DNA of 64,000 nucleotides from CBDDKZ01 sp965230415 (GTDB lineage: Bacteria > Bacteroidota > Bacteroidia > Cytophagales > JAAEPT01), in the NCBI GenBank assembly GCA_965230415.1, contig CBDDKZ010000005.1:4650001-4714000 (forward strand). Reading direction: 5' to 3'. Each line of letters opens with the position of its first letter. Position 1 is the first letter of the stretch. Below the pieces are notes generated by a model. That model ran no database searches and had not been told where the DNA came from. It saw nothing but the letters and a program-made list of their open reading frames with translations. Of this stretch, positions 1 through 10,275 are shown one piece after another. A program made the position numbers and the translations under genes.

Positions 1-183
1 GTTATTAGTATGAAGAGTAACTTTCTCATTTGTATTTATTCAGAGCGACTTACGTTCAAAATAGGTCTAAATCGTAATTACGAGTCCTAAGATTATTGAA
101 TTAATTGATAAATAATATAAAAAAAAAGTTTATCTTAGAGGTCAACAAGCCAATAATACCCAATACGAACCCATACTTGCACA

Positions 184-203
184 TGTCCATTTTTTAATGG
201 ACA
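184..203. repeat. Perfect 8-bp inverted repeat upstream of the first gene
   Basis: TGTCCATT and AATGGACA flank a TTTT loop, 17 bp before the ATG at 220. It could be a regulator's operator or a 5'-UTR hairpin. No T-tract follows, so it is not a convincing terminator. The rest of 1-219 holds nothing I can call. Confidence 0.4.
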
Positions 204-219
204 AAAATGGTAATTTGAT

Positions 220-3200
220 ATGATTTGTCAATTGATGAAAGTCATTGCTATAGGTATGTTAACTATATGTAGCGCTATAGGAATGAGTTATGCTCAAAGT
301 CGAGAAACAACCCAATCTGGTAATAAAGCCTTTGTTGAGGTGTCTAAATCGGGAGAATACGGATGGTATTTAAGCGCAGGCAGAGGCGCGGATAAGCCTG
401 GATTTAGCATCTATGTTTATGATGGCGATGCCGGAGAATTTAGCAGTTGCGATTCAAATTGCAGAACAAGTTTTCCTCCTTTTACAATAGATAGACCTGA
501 AGATTTCGTTCTGCCAGACGATTTTCCTGTAGATTTGTTTCCAGGTGAATTTGGAATTAGCGGTAGGTGTGACGATGAAAAAGTACAACTTACTTACGAT
601 GGGCAACCCTTGTATTATCACATGAGTGATAATGAACCTGGTCATACCAACGGACAAAACTTATTTAGCGTTTTTCATTTAATAAATGTGCCCATTTTCA
701 CTACCTGCAATGACGGTATTCTTAATGGTAACGAAACAGAAATCGACTGTGGTGGCGATTGTGCGCCTTGTCAAACAGCTATAAAGAGATGTGATGAATT
801 TGGTCTTTTATACTTATCGGATAGTGTTGGTCTATTATATCGCAGAGATGACGGATGGTCTGGCGATTGGGTTTTTACCTGTCTGGATACAGATTGTCAT
901 GACTCATACGTTAAGGATGGCTACTATTTAAGTCGTTTCGATAATTTAATTCCCAATTCCAGTGTGAAGCTTGAGTTTAAAATAGAAGATAGCGGCGATC
1001 AATTACTTGAAGATAAAACAGTGATTCATAACAGCGAGAATATTTGCTATTTCAAGGCTTCGTGCTCTGATGGTATATGGAATCAGGATGAGGAATCCGT
1101 AGATTGCGGAGGTGTTTGTCCTGCCTGCCCTAACTGTAATGATGGCATACAAAACAATGATGAGCAAGGAATTGATTGCGGTGGCAGCGAATGTGGTGTA
1201 TCATGTGATGTGGTCTGTAATGGCACACCAAATCCGACGGCCGCTGTTGTGACGACTGATGAATCTTACTTCGGCTCTAATGATGGTAAAATAGATTTAT
1301 TCTTCGAAGACGTAGCTCAACGATCGGGGATAGAGTTCAGCATGGATAACGGTAAAAACTTTGTTCACAGTGCAAACGATAACTCAGAAAGTTATACCAT
1401 CACGAATGTTGAGCCCGGAATATATGAAATATGGTCGCGATGGGAAGGTGGTGAATGTGAAATTAATCTTGGGAAATTTGATGTAGACCCTGGTGGGTAT
1501 GAAGAGACATGTAGTGACGGTATTTTAAACCAAGATGAGTTAAGAATCGATTGTGGCGGAACATGCCCTGATTGTCCTTCAACGCCTAACGGAGATTTTC
1601 CCCTTGTAAAACACCCTGTTCCGGGTTTACCAACACCTGTAGTTGGCAGTCCTGTTAAAGAATATGGCTTTACTTTTGATATCGAAGACAGAGCAATTGC
1701 CTTGAGATTGGGCTATAGATTGCCCGATCAATATAATCAACAGGGCGGTCCTGAAGTGTGGGAGTTTTGGTGCTCCTGCAATCAGATTAATTTTTACTCG
1801 GCACCTTTTATTGACAGAAAGGCAAGCATTCCTGCGGAGTGTAAAGATAAATACTATTACTTCCTGAGGTATAAACGACAGGGACCTGTTAATTTTGACC
1901 CTGAGACGCAATGGGTTTATTCAACACTCTTTGTGGAAGATGAAAACAATCCTGGCGCGCGCGTAGACCCTGAATCAAGGCCAGTTCGTGAGTACCACTC
2001 TGCAAACTGGATGCGCTTCAGGCACCCGCATGCACATGATGGCATTACAGAGGCAATTTTCGATGCCCAGCATAATAATTCCAAATTAGTCGATCTCGAC
2101 AGGTATGAAACTACCGTTACGGATGGGCCGGGAAATGTGAGTTTCTTTTTCGACCTTCAAGGGTCTGAAGGGCAACTTATAAATCCACTTAGAATTGAAG
2201 CGCTGGAAAAAGGTGAAAAACCAAATGAGCAACCCCGTTTTGTTTATAATACACAGACCTGTTGCGGAGACCTCTTTAATTATGGGAATGTTATCTCCTA
2301 TGAATTAACAGCAGTCGCTGGTAAAGTGAGTTCTCAAACTTATAACACATTTCAGCATTATGTGGTAGGAGAGGGCTTCAATGCTCCGGTCGGTGACCCA
2401 AGACTTAACACGGCCGGACATACTTCTACACAAATGGTTTTTGCCGATGCAGGAACACATATAAAAATTGACAAAAGTGCAGTATTTACACAACATGTTA
2501 CCACGCTAAGAACCGAAGAGCAAGTAGATGACTTTTTAGTAGGCCATCACCTGTTTCATGGTGTGGATCCTGAGTTCCTGGGTTCAACGATACTAGGAGA
2601 CAAATTAATAGGTCGACAGGCTTGTGGTAATTGTCATTTCAGGGACGGACGTTCATCAGAGGTTTTTGGTACGCCAAAGGGGCCAAGGATGGCTCCTCCG
2701 GTTTATGGTAGCGGTTTGTTGCAATACATCGAAGGCGCAGAAGTAGGACTTACATGGGATGGAAGTGCAGCCGGTGTTGATGAACAGACTTCCAACGCCT
2801 TATTAATCGATCATGGTGTTGACCCTGATACATCTTTGTCTCAGCATGACCTCGAGCTTTTAAGGCACTACACCAAGTTTCTGACAGTGCCGATAAGAAA
2901 ACGGGCTGCCGTTGCGTCTGAAGACGCTGTTCAGGGGGAGCTGCTCTTTCATGAGGTTGGTTGCGCTTCTTGTCATCAGCCAACGCAAAAAACCAGAAGC
3001 GACGCTCCTGTAGAATTAAGAGACGTTTACCTCAGGCCATATACCGATATGAAAACACATATTGTGAACGGAGGCGCGTTCCGTACACCTCCACTATGGG
3101 GGTTAGGGCGAAATATCGAAATTCTTGAAATGAATAACAAAGATTTAATATTTATGCACGATGGATCTGCACAAAGCCTGCAGGAGGCCATTCAGGAGCA

Positions 3201-3291
3201 TAATGGCGATGCGAGCAACGTTCGAAGCAGGTACAATGCACTGAGCGAAGCCGATAAAGAAAAAATCATCAAATTTCTGGAAACACTATAA
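220..3291 (+). CDS. Secreted multidomain di-haem oxidoreductase-like protein
   Basis: Probably a periplasmic or surface redox protein. A signal peptide (MKVIAIGMLT...YAQS) begins at the second ATG, 235, which is an equally good start. Residues about 40-155 resemble the 'secreted repeat' lipoprotein family (PF03640-like; GWYLS, FPPFTI, YDGQPLYYHMSD). Four cysteine-rich modules follow, of the form C-x-DGI-x-N-x2-E-x3-DCGG. The last third resembles the COG3488 di-haem thiol oxidoreductase/peroxidase family, with haem motifs C802-x2-C805-H806 and C915-x2-C918-H919, then FRTPPLWGLGRN and FMHDGSAQSLQEAI. The next gene starts 10 bp downstream and is also secreted. Substrate and electron partner cannot be read from sequence. 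The joining of these three module types is unusual. Confidence 0.85.
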   Translation: MICQLMKVIAIGMLTICSAIGMSYAQSRETTQSGNKAFVEVSKSGEYGWYLSAGRGADKPGFSIYVYDGDAGEFSSCDSNCRTSFPPFTIDRPEDFVLPDDFPVDLFPGEFGISGRCDDEKVQLTYDGQPLYYHMSDNEPGHTNGQNLFSVFHLINVPIFTTCNDGILNGNETEIDCGGDCAPCQTAIKRCDEFGLLYLSDSVGLLYRRDDGWSGDWVFTCLDTDCHDSYVKDGYYLSRFDNLIPNSSVKLEFKIEDSGDQLLEDKTVIHNSENICYFKASCSDGIWNQDEESVDCGGVCPACPNCNDGIQNNDEQGIDCGGSECGVSCDVVCNGTPNPTAAVVTTDESYFGSNDGKIDLFFEDVAQRSGIEFSMDNGKNFVHSANDNSESYTITNVEPGIYEIWSRWEGGECEINLGKFDVDPGGYEETCSDGILNQDELRIDCGGTCPDCPSTPNGDFPLVKHPVPGLPTPVVGSPVKEYGFTFDIEDRAIALRLGYRLPDQYNQQGGPEVWEFWCSCNQINFYSAPFIDRKASIPAECKDKYYYFLRYKRQGPVNFDPETQWVYSTLFVEDENNPGARVDPESRPVREYHSANWMRFRHPHAHDGITEAIFDAQHNNSKLVDLDRYETTVTDGPGNVSFFFDLQGSEGQLINPLRIEALEKGEKPNEQPRFVYNTQTCCGDLFNYGNVISYELTAVAGKVSSQTYNTFQHYVVGEGFNAPVGDPRLNTAGHTSTQMVFADAGTHIKIDKSAVFTQHVTTLRTEEQVDDFLVGHHLFHGVDPEFLGSTILGDKLIGRQACGNCHFRDGRSSEVFGTPKGPRMAPPVYGSGLLQYIEGAEVGLTWDGSAAGVDEQTSNALLIDHGVDPDTSLSQHDLELLRHYTKFLTVPIRKRAAVASEDAVQGELLFHEVGCASCHQPTQKTRSDAPVELRDVYLRPYTDMKTHIVNGGAFRTPPLWGLGRNIEILEMNNKDLIFMHDGSAQSLQEAIQEHNGDASNVRSRYNALSEADKEKIIKFLETL

Positions 3292-3301
3292 ACTTAAAAT
3301 C

Positions 3302-3769
3302 ATGAGAAATTTGACCCGAAATAATAGTGCTGTGAAAATCTTGAAGGCGTGCTTTATTGTACTCCTCATTTCCTTCTCCAATAACTTAATAGCACAGGAC
3401 CTTAGCATTAAATGTTCAGATTGCAGCCCGATTCTGGGATGCAATAGGTGTTTTAAAACTCAGGAAGAAGCAGATGAGTATTGTGAACTGGTTACTACAG
3501 TTGAAGAAAAGATGGAACATGCTTCGGTAGACGTGTTTCCAAACCCGGCTCCAAGTGAGGGTTTTTATGTGAATAATGTGAACAATATCGAAGGAATCAT
3601 TACTATTTATTCTCAGAATGGAGTTATTGTAGCCAGGCATGCGCTGTCTGCTCATGAAAGTCAAGTTTATATTCATAATCAATTAAAACCGGGCATGTAC
3701 TTTTTGGAAATTGAGAATGAGAAGAATGAAGTCAGAGCGCGTCAGTTATTATTCATAATTGATCAATGA
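3302..3769 (+). CDS. Small secreted protein with a type IX sorting tail
   Basis: 155 residues. After a signal peptide (cleavage near LIAQDLS) come about 40 residues with five cysteines (CSDCSPILGCNRCFK). The rest, from about residue 75, is a Por secretion-tail domain: VDVFPNPAPSEGFYV, then beta-strands and LKPGMYFLEIENE. It should be exported by Sec and then carried through the outer membrane by T9SS. It starts 10 bp after the haem-binding protein, so the two probably share a transcript. The cysteine segment might bind a metal or form disulfides; no enzyme domain is visible. Confidence 0.75.
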   Translation: MRNLTRNNSAVKILKACFIVLLISFSNNLIAQDLSIKCSDCSPILGCNRCFKTQEEADEYCELVTTVEEKMEHASVDVFPNPAPSEGFYVNNVNNIEGIITIYSQNGVIVARHALSAHESQVYIHNQLKPGMYFLEIENEKNEVRARQLLFIIDQ

Positions 3770-3897
3770 TTTTGTTCGTTTTGTAACGTTATTGACAATT
3801 CCGGAGTAGTTTATAGTATATTTTTCTCTTAATTTGCGCATAGATAAATGAGCTTTGATAATTAAGTCTGAAAGTAAAGTTCTTTGTATGCACATTT

Positions 3898-5475
3898 ATG
3901 AGAACTACCAGGACATGTCAAGCGGTTAATTGTACATTTTTGAATTCAGTTTATTACGATCACTTCAAAAGCTTATATAAGTTTGCAATCATACTGCTAC
4001 TTACATTTTGTACTTCTCTTCTAGAGGCTCAAATTCAACATATAGATCGAATGGAAATTGCTGATCATACGAGGGATCATGAAATACATTTGGTCAATAT
4101 GAAGGAACAAGGGTTTTATTTATTTCCCACAGATCTCGTAAAGGATAAAAAGCATACAACTTATACTATACAACACTTCAATAACGAATTGAAGGCGACT
4201 AAAAAGAGAAATTATACAATTCCTAATGGCTACAGTTTCATTGGAAGCTGTGAAAGTAATGCTATTTTGTACCAACTATTCTTAAGCCCTAAAGGGAAAT
4301 GGATATGCCATTTTATTAATGAAGCATCGGCAGAGGCGTCTTCTGTGAGCTTTGATGTTTCGCGCAAACTACAGGTGCACGATTTCACAGTTTTAAATCA
4401 CCATTTGTTCATAAGTGTAGATATTAAGCACGAAGCACATGTTATTGTTTGTTCCCTTGAGACCGGAGACAAAAACATAGTACCTATTCGTATAGGAGAT
4501 TATTCTGCAAAGAACATCTATGTAGAAAAGATTCAACGTATTTCGGCAAGCGCTGAGGTATTATTTTTTGTCAAAGTAAAGAAGAACAGAGTGCTAAATA
4601 CCTACATTTTATCGTTTGACCAAAACGGTAAACTTAATCAGCCTTTTCATCTCTCTGCGGGATTAAAAAATAAATTACTTGATGTGACCTGCTCATACTA
4701 CAAAGACAATACCTACATGTTTTCAGGGACTTTTTCCTCAGACAATCAACTGATCCCCAATGGCGTTTTTATATGCAAGACAAATGATGGGATTCGCCAA
4801 TTTATAAACTATCACCATTTTCTCGATATTGAGGGGTTTATAGACTATTTACCTGAAAAAGAACAGCGATTAATTGCTAAGCGAAAGGCCTATTCTGATA
4901 AAAAGGGAAAAGTATTGCATTTGGATTATCACCTCGCATCACATAATATCAGGTATATAGATGATCATTTCGTTTTCATAGGGGAGGCATATCACCCTAC
5001 CTACAAAAATGAACTTAGAAATAAATATATAAATGGCCGCGTGATATTCATGGAGGAAAAAGTTTTTGATGGTTTCGAATATACACATGCTATTATGGTA
5101 GGATTTAATACTGATGGTAAACATGTGTGGGACCACAGCTTTCAAATGCACCCGGATTCCAAACCTATCAGAGAAACGAAGTTCATTAATGCTTCATTTA
5201 ACCATAAAAATGTTATCAAATTGCTCTATTCCAGTAATAATGATATTCATTCAACAACGGTCTCTGCAGATGGTATTATACTTAAAGACAATGTTTATAA
5301 ACCGCTTGAAGTTAATCAAAATATGTCTGTTAGAAGCACTACTGCCAAGGTGGAATATTGGTATGGACATCATTTTTTGGCATTTGGTACGCAACGTGTC
5401 ATCCTTGAGACACCAAATATGAAAAAAAGTAAAGTAAAGAAGAATATATTTTTTGTGAATAACATTAGTTATTAG
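3898..5475 (+). CDS. Hypothetical secreted protein
   Basis: 525 residues of unrecognised family. A hydrophobic stretch at about residues 27-44 (FAIILLLTFCTSLLEAQ) looks like a signal peptide, but a long n-region precedes it, so the real start may lie further in; no better ATG was found. The body is rich in beta-strand-like segments alternating with short polar stretches, such as LNHHLFISVDIKHEAHVIV, as in beta-propeller or surface proteins. No sorting tail or catalytic motif is visible. It is flanked by 128 bp and 55 bp of non-coding DNA. Confidence 0.6.
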   Translation: MRTTRTCQAVNCTFLNSVYYDHFKSLYKFAIILLLTFCTSLLEAQIQHIDRMEIADHTRDHEIHLVNMKEQGFYLFPTDLVKDKKHTTYTIQHFNNELKATKKRNYTIPNGYSFIGSCESNAILYQLFLSPKGKWICHFINEASAEASSVSFDVSRKLQVHDFTVLNHHLFISVDIKHEAHVIVCSLETGDKNIVPIRIGDYSAKNIYVEKIQRISASAEVLFFVKVKKNRVLNTYILSFDQNGKLNQPFHLSAGLKNKLLDVTCSYYKDNTYMFSGTFSSDNQLIPNGVFICKTNDGIRQFINYHHFLDIEGFIDYLPEKEQRLIAKRKAYSDKKGKVLHLDYHLASHNIRYIDDHFVFIGEAYHPTYKNELRNKYINGRVIFMEEKVFDGFEYTHAIMVGFNTDGKHVWDHSFQMHPDSKPIRETKFINASFNHKNVIKLLYSSNNDIHSTTVSADGIILKDNVYKPLEVNQNMSVRSTTAKVEYWYGHHFLAFGTQRVILETPNMKKSKVKKNIFFVNNISY

Positions 5476-5530
5476 TTTTGACCTGTCAATTATTTCCGAA
5501 ATAGGAGCATAAGATACAAGAACGAAAGTC

Positions 5531-8146
5531 ATGAATATTGAAGAACAACGCATAAACTATTCACCAGATAATAAAACATGGAAAAAATGGGGCCCTTATT
5601 TGGCCGAAAGGCAATGGGGGACTGTGAGGGAGGATTATGGTGTTGATGGAAATGCCTGGAGAGCGGTTTCTCATGATCATGCAAGAAGTAACGCGTACAG
5701 ATGGGGAGAAGAGGGAATAGCCGGATTTTGTGATCACCATCAAATTATCTGTGTAGCACCAGCCTTTTGGAATGGTGAGGATCCAATTATTAAGGAACGT
5801 CTGTTCGGGCTAACCAATGATGAGGGTAATCACGGTGAAGATGTGAAAGAGCTTTATTATTACCTGGAGTCGACACCTACACATTCTTATTGTAAAATGC
5901 TTTATAAATACCCTCATAAAGCTTTTCCATACAACGATTTAGTGACCTTAAACCAAAAAGGTAAGGATGTTCCTGAATTTGAAATCCTTGATACAAAGAT
6001 TTTTGATAATAATGAATATTTCGATATTTATTTGGAATATGCTAAAGGTGGTATAGATGATTTCGTCTTAAAAATTACTGTTCACAACAGAGGCGATAAA
6101 GAGCAGCCGATACATGTGTTGCCGCACGTCTGGTTTCGTAACTATTGGAAGCACAATAACATTTACAACCGACCGCTCATAGAATCAACCGGGGAGAACA
6201 GTGTGAAAGTTTATAGTTCCAGAATGGGGACCTATTACTTTTATCACCAGGGAGGAGAACAGTTGTTTTGTGAAAATGAAACGAATAATGAACGTATTTA
6301 TAAGTCCGAAAATGAAATTGACTACGTTAAAGATGGTATAAACAACTTTATCGTTGACGGACAGGAGAAAGCTATAAACCCTAAAAAGAAGGGAACCAAA
6401 TGTGCCGTATGGATGAAAGGAATAGTGCCTGCCAGTAAGGAACTATCGTTTAAAGTACGATTGAGTTTAGACCAACTGGAAGATCCGTTTTTGGATTTCG
6501 ATGAAGTGCTCTTTCAACGAAAAAGGGAATGTGACAAGTACTATGCAGGTTTATCCAAAAAAATTGCCGGTTCTGAATACAAAAAGATTCAAAGAAGTGC
6601 TATTGCGGGTTTAATGTGGACAAAACAGTTTTATTACTACGATGTGCATAAATGGTGGAATGGAGAGAATGGAAAAGATCAGGTTAAACGCGCTCACAGC
6701 AGAAACCTTGATTGGCAACATTTGACTAACCGTAATGTGTTATCCATGCCCGACAAATGGGAATACCCATGGTATGCCGCCTGGGATTTGGCTTTTCATG
6801 CGACAAGTTTTGCTTATGTAGATCCTGAATTTGCCAAAAGGCAACTTTCGCTCATGCTCCGTGAGTATTACTTGCATCCCAACGGACAGATTCCGGCTTA
6901 TGAATGGAATTTTAGTGATGTAAATCCGCCCGTACATGCCTGGGCAGTTTGGGAAGTGTATAACAATGAGAAGATTTTACGTCATAAGCCAGACTATGAT
7001 TTTCTGGAACGCGCTTTTCAAAAGTTGTTGATGAATTTTACATGGTGGGTCAACCAAAAAGATAAAAATGGAAGTAACTTATTTGAAGGTGGGTTTCTTG
7101 GCCTGGATAATATAGGTGTTTTTGACCGTAATCAACTTCCGGCAGGCATAAAAAACCTCGAGCAAGCGGATGCGACCAGCTGGATGGCATTGTTCTCACT
7201 GAATATGTTACGTATATCGCTTGAATTAGCCACAATAAATCCTGCATATGAGGAATCCGCATCGAAGTTTTTCAGGCATTTCCTAGATATTGCCTGGGCT
7301 ATGCATCACATGGGGGGCGGTGATGTAAAGTTGTGGGACGATCGCGATGCTTTCTTTTATGATGTGGTTCAACGCACTGATGGCTCTTGTGAGCGTTTGA
7401 GAGTGAGGTCACTCGTAGGCATCATTCCACTTTTCGCCGTGGAAGTTATTTCATCGGATTTGTTGGATGAACTTGCAGGGTTTAAGCGCCGCGCAATAGG
7501 CTTAATAAGAAACAGACCTGACCTGGCAGAATTGATTTCCCGTATAGAGGAACAGAATAAGAACGGAGAACATTTAATATCACTACTTCGTGGTTATAGG
7601 TTGGAACACGTTATTAAGAAATTATTGGATGAGAGTGAATTCCTGTCCGATTATGGTATTCGCTCGCTTTCCAAATTTCATCAGGATAATCCATACCACT
7701 TCGAATCTCATGGCGAAAAACATACGATCAGCTATGAACCTGGAGAGAGTTCTACAAATATGTTTGGAGGTAATTCCAATTGGAGAGGACCTATATGGTT
7801 CCCTATTAATTATTTGATAATAAGGTCTTTAAGGAAGTATGCGCGTTTTTATGGCGAGGAATATACTTATGAGTACCCTACCGGTTCGGGTAATAAATTA
7901 CCCTTAAACCGCATAGCGGATGAATTGAGTAAACGTCTTTTGAGAATATTCGAAATAGATGATACCGGTAAATACAGGTATATGAATCTAAATGTACTAA
8001 GCGAGCAATTGGGAAATGAGTTTGCTCAGGGTACCCATTTGTTTTACGAATATTTTAATGGTGAAACAGGAGAAGGTCTCGGTGCGTCACATCAAACAGG
8101 TTGGACCGCTCTGGTAGCCAATCTTCTTTTCGAATTAGAGAGTTGA
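5531..8146 (+). CDS. GH63/MGH1-like glucosidase
   Basis: 871 residues, cytoplasmic by absence of a signal peptide. The N-terminus (YLAERQWGTVREDY, then FGLTNDEGNHGEDVKELYYYL) is typical of bacterial GH63-related glucosidases, members of the mannosyl-oligosaccharide glucosidase clan. The (alpha/alpha)6 barrel covers about residues 330-871, with YPWYAAWDLAFHA, GGFLGLDNIGVFDR, NWRGPIWFPINYLI and the terminal HLFYEYFNGETGEGLGASHQ, which should hold the catalytic base region. It likely hydrolyses alpha-glucosides such as trehalose- or glycogen-derived oligosaccharides, but the substrate cannot be settled here. Size and motif order fit the family. It is a single gene, converging on the lipoprotein gene that follows. 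Confidence 0.85.
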   Translation: MNIEEQRINYSPDNKTWKKWGPYLAERQWGTVREDYGVDGNAWRAVSHDHARSNAYRWGEEGIAGFCDHHQIICVAPAFWNGEDPIIKERLFGLTNDEGNHGEDVKELYYYLESTPTHSYCKMLYKYPHKAFPYNDLVTLNQKGKDVPEFEILDTKIFDNNEYFDIYLEYAKGGIDDFVLKITVHNRGDKEQPIHVLPHVWFRNYWKHNNIYNRPLIESTGENSVKVYSSRMGTYYFYHQGGEQLFCENETNNERIYKSENEIDYVKDGINNFIVDGQEKAINPKKKGTKCAVWMKGIVPASKELSFKVRLSLDQLEDPFLDFDEVLFQRKRECDKYYAGLSKKIAGSEYKKIQRSAIAGLMWTKQFYYYDVHKWWNGENGKDQVKRAHSRNLDWQHLTNRNVLSMPDKWEYPWYAAWDLAFHATSFAYVDPEFAKRQLSLMLREYYLHPNGQIPAYEWNFSDVNPPVHAWAVWEVYNNEKILRHKPDYDFLERAFQKLLMNFTWWVNQKDKNGSNLFEGGFLGLDNIGVFDRNQLPAGIKNLEQADATSWMALFSLNMLRISLELATINPAYEESASKFFRHFLDIAWAMHHMGGGDVKLWDDRDAFFYDVVQRTDGSCERLRVRSLVGIIPLFAVEVISSDLLDELAGFKRRAIGLIRNRPDLAELISRIEEQNKNGEHLISLLRGYRLEHVIKKLLDESEFLSDYGIRSLSKFHQDNPYHFESHGEKHTISYEPGESSTNMFGGNSNWRGPIWFPINYLIIRSLRKYARFYGEEYTYEYPTGSGNKLPLNRIADELSKRLLRIFEIDDTGKYRYMNLNVLSEQLGNEFAQGTHLFYEYFNGETGEGLGASHQTGWTALVANLLFELES

Positions 8147-8155
8147 TTTGAGTAA

Positions 8156-9250
8156 CTAAAAAGCGCTTATCCAAACAATGTCTGAGGTTTCCTGGGGGTA
8201 TAATTCCAGCATGAAATCGGTTTTTATGAACCACTTCATTACTTGCTTATTCATGGCGAATAAGATTTCATTTGAATTGTATGGGTTCCAGGCCAATGAG
8301 GAACCTATATTTTCTTCTTTTTTACTAAGGACTTGTCCAGACTCTAAATCTATAATTTCAATAATATTTTTTTCAAATTCTCCACTATAAGTATATAGGG
8401 CGGATACGAGCGCTACTTTTGTCCCATCAGCTGAAATTTTCATATTTATACAGCGTCTATGTTCATGGAAGGTTTTTAAATTTGTTTCGATACTGTCGTT
8501 TAAGTTATATAAAACCAGCCTATTAGGAGTGAATACGATTAAGCCTGAGTCATCCAATAGCCATTCATGTCTGAGGTCATGGAAAAAACCCATAGTAGTG
8601 GATTTTGGATTTTGAAAGTTACTGCGAAAACCTATTTTCCTTATAAAGTTACTTGCCCTGTCTGTTTTATGAATATTGATCTGATAGGATATGGAACCAG
8701 CGTCTGTAAGATTTTTATTCATCGTTTCGTAAGAGAAATGATCCCCATCATTCGAGAATGAAAATGAGTTTTTATTTTTATAAATATACGGGGCAGGACC
8801 TGATATATTCTGTTGCGATAGTGTAAACGTAGATTGATCTTTCGTTTTACTATCAAGTAATAACAAAGATATTGGGCTGGTGATATAAGCAACTTTGCAA
8901 GCATCATTGGAGGCCGAAATGGAACCGTAAGGGCTCATGCTTACTGCTACTTTGCGCTTTAGTTTCCGCTGATGATTATAGACATTAATTTCCTCCTGGT
9001 AATAGATGATGTTACCTTCATCTGTAATATAATATTCACATGTTTCTCCGTTGAATTCAACGGACGACGAATCTTCTAACTCAAATACCGAGAGTTCTGC
9101 GCACATTGTATCACTACCTGCTTTCGTGAATAAAACAGTAGTCGTCTCCTTTTCTTCAACCGATGGCAACGCAACATTTTCCTTCGAACATGATGAAAAC
9201 TGAAGAAGAAACAAAAATAAGCTAATATAAAAAGTGTATACAGGGTTCAT
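8156..9250 (-). CDS. Hypothetical lipoprotein, beta-propeller-like
   Basis: 364 residues. The signal ends in LQFSSC-SKE, a lipobox-like cysteine, so it is probably lipid-anchored. The body has repeated beta-strand blocks of WD40/propeller character: MKISADGTKVALVSALYTY, IIEIIDLESGQVLSKKEEN and LAWNPYNSNEILFAMN. These resemble TolB-like folds that report 'activity so far' values, but no enzyme is evident. It ends 9 bp from the stop of the convergent glucosidase gene. Function unknown. Confidence 0.65.
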   Translation of the reverse strand: MNPVYTFYISLFLFLLQFSSCSKENVALPSVEEKETTTVLFTKAGSDTMCAELSVFELEDSSSVEFNGETCEYYITDEGNIIYYQEEINVYNHQRKLKRKVAVSMSPYGSISASNDACKVAYITSPISLLLLDSKTKDQSTFTLSQQNISGPAPYIYKNKNSFSFSNDGDHFSYETMNKNLTDAGSISYQINIHKTDRASNFIRKIGFRSNFQNPKSTTMGFFHDLRHEWLLDDSGLIVFTPNRLVLYNLNDSIETNLKTFHEHRRCINMKISADGTKVALVSALYTYSGEFEKNIIEIIDLESGQVLSKKEENIGSSLAWNPYNSNEILFAMNKQVMKWFIKTDFMLELYPQETSDIVWISAF

Positions 9251-9314
9251 CCATATCCAATATACTACTTTTTATATTAACTTAGGGCTATTCCCTCATA
9301 TTTTAGTCGAAAGG

Positions 9315-10259
9315 TTAAAACTTCACTGATAAGCCAGCGCCAAATACTTCTTTGAACTGCGCTCTATGGCTAATGTCCTGGTCATACAAAACAATAGTGT
9401 TAAGTGTGGCAGTAAGGTATTTATTAACCTTCATGGCAATTAATACTTCCCAGGTAACATCCAAGACATCGGGATTCTCCAGGTAATTAGAGAATATATC
9501 CAGTTTGGTTAATAGATTCACATTCTTGATGATATCATCTTTTTTGTACTGCAACTTAACATATCCACCAAGCTCTGTTCTCACCTTTTTGCCAGAAGTT
9601 ACAATGTTCCCTGTTGCTGTATCTATCTCAGCAGCTTCTACCCCAAAAGCACCTGCGTTTGCCAAATCATCATCAAGCACGAAGGTGGTTTTTAGTGTCA
9701 CCGGTGACAGGAATGCGGAAAATCCCTTGCTTTTATAGTCCATACCAATAGCTCCCAATAGGTAGGCCGGAGCCATAAAAGTGGATATAGGAACACTATC
9801 GTTTGGTAATTCAAAACCGTCAGCCATTTGGGATTTGAAATTCAATAATCCGGCATAATACCAGTTCTTCTTTGCCTTCCTGCCATACTTGGATGTGAAA
9901 TCGATTTTATCATCAGTTTTCACCCATGGAGCACTGAGTTCACCTTCATCCGAGCCTTGTCGCAATACACCGTACCCAAGGTCCAGATTGTTTTCCCAGG
10001 TCATGCTTTCTTTACGGTAGTTTGCGTATAAGCTTATTAACCCGTTTATAGAAATCGAGTTTTGCCCACCTGCGACCCAGTTATCAAGATATACCTGCGT
10101 AAATGTGATATTTGCTACTCCACCTTTTTTCCAACCATCTGTAGAGTCGGCATTCACTTTTTTTAAATTTGATTCCGCTTCTGTAGTTTGTGCCTGGGTA
10201 TATAAAGAGCTACACAATACTAAGATAATCGGTAGGAAATAGTTAAATTTTGAATTCAT
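9315..10259 (-). CDS. DUF3078 family outer-membrane-associated protein
   Basis: 314 residues with a signal peptide (cleavage near TQAQTTEAE). The motif WKKGGVANITFTQVYLDNW followed by WVAGGQNSISINGL is the signature of DUF3078, a Bacteroidota family of probable outer-membrane beta-barrel proteins. Alternating hydrophobic strands ending in an aromatic or hydrophobic residue (EVFGAGLSVKF) support a barrel. It starts 65 bp upstream of the lipoprotein gene on the same strand and ends 16 bp downstream of... its MscS neighbour's promoter-distal side, so envelope genes are grouped here. The molecular role of the family is not established. Confidence 0.8.
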   Translation of the reverse strand: MNSKFNYFLPIILVLCSSLYTQAQTTEAESNLKKVNADSTDGWKKGGVANITFTQVYLDNWVAGGQNSISINGLISLYANYRKESMTWENNLDLGYGVLRQGSDEGELSAPWVKTDDKIDFTSKYGRKAKKNWYYAGLLNFKSQMADGFELPNDSVPISTFMAPAYLLGAIGMDYKSKGFSAFLSPVTLKTTFVLDDDLANAGAFGVEAAEIDTATGNIVTSGKKVRTELGGYVKLQYKKDDIIKNVNLLTKLDIFSNYLENPDVLDVTWEVLIAMKVNKYLTATLNTIVLYDQDISHRAQFKEVFGAGLSVKF

Positions 10260-10275
10260 TGTAGTTAAGTGTTAA

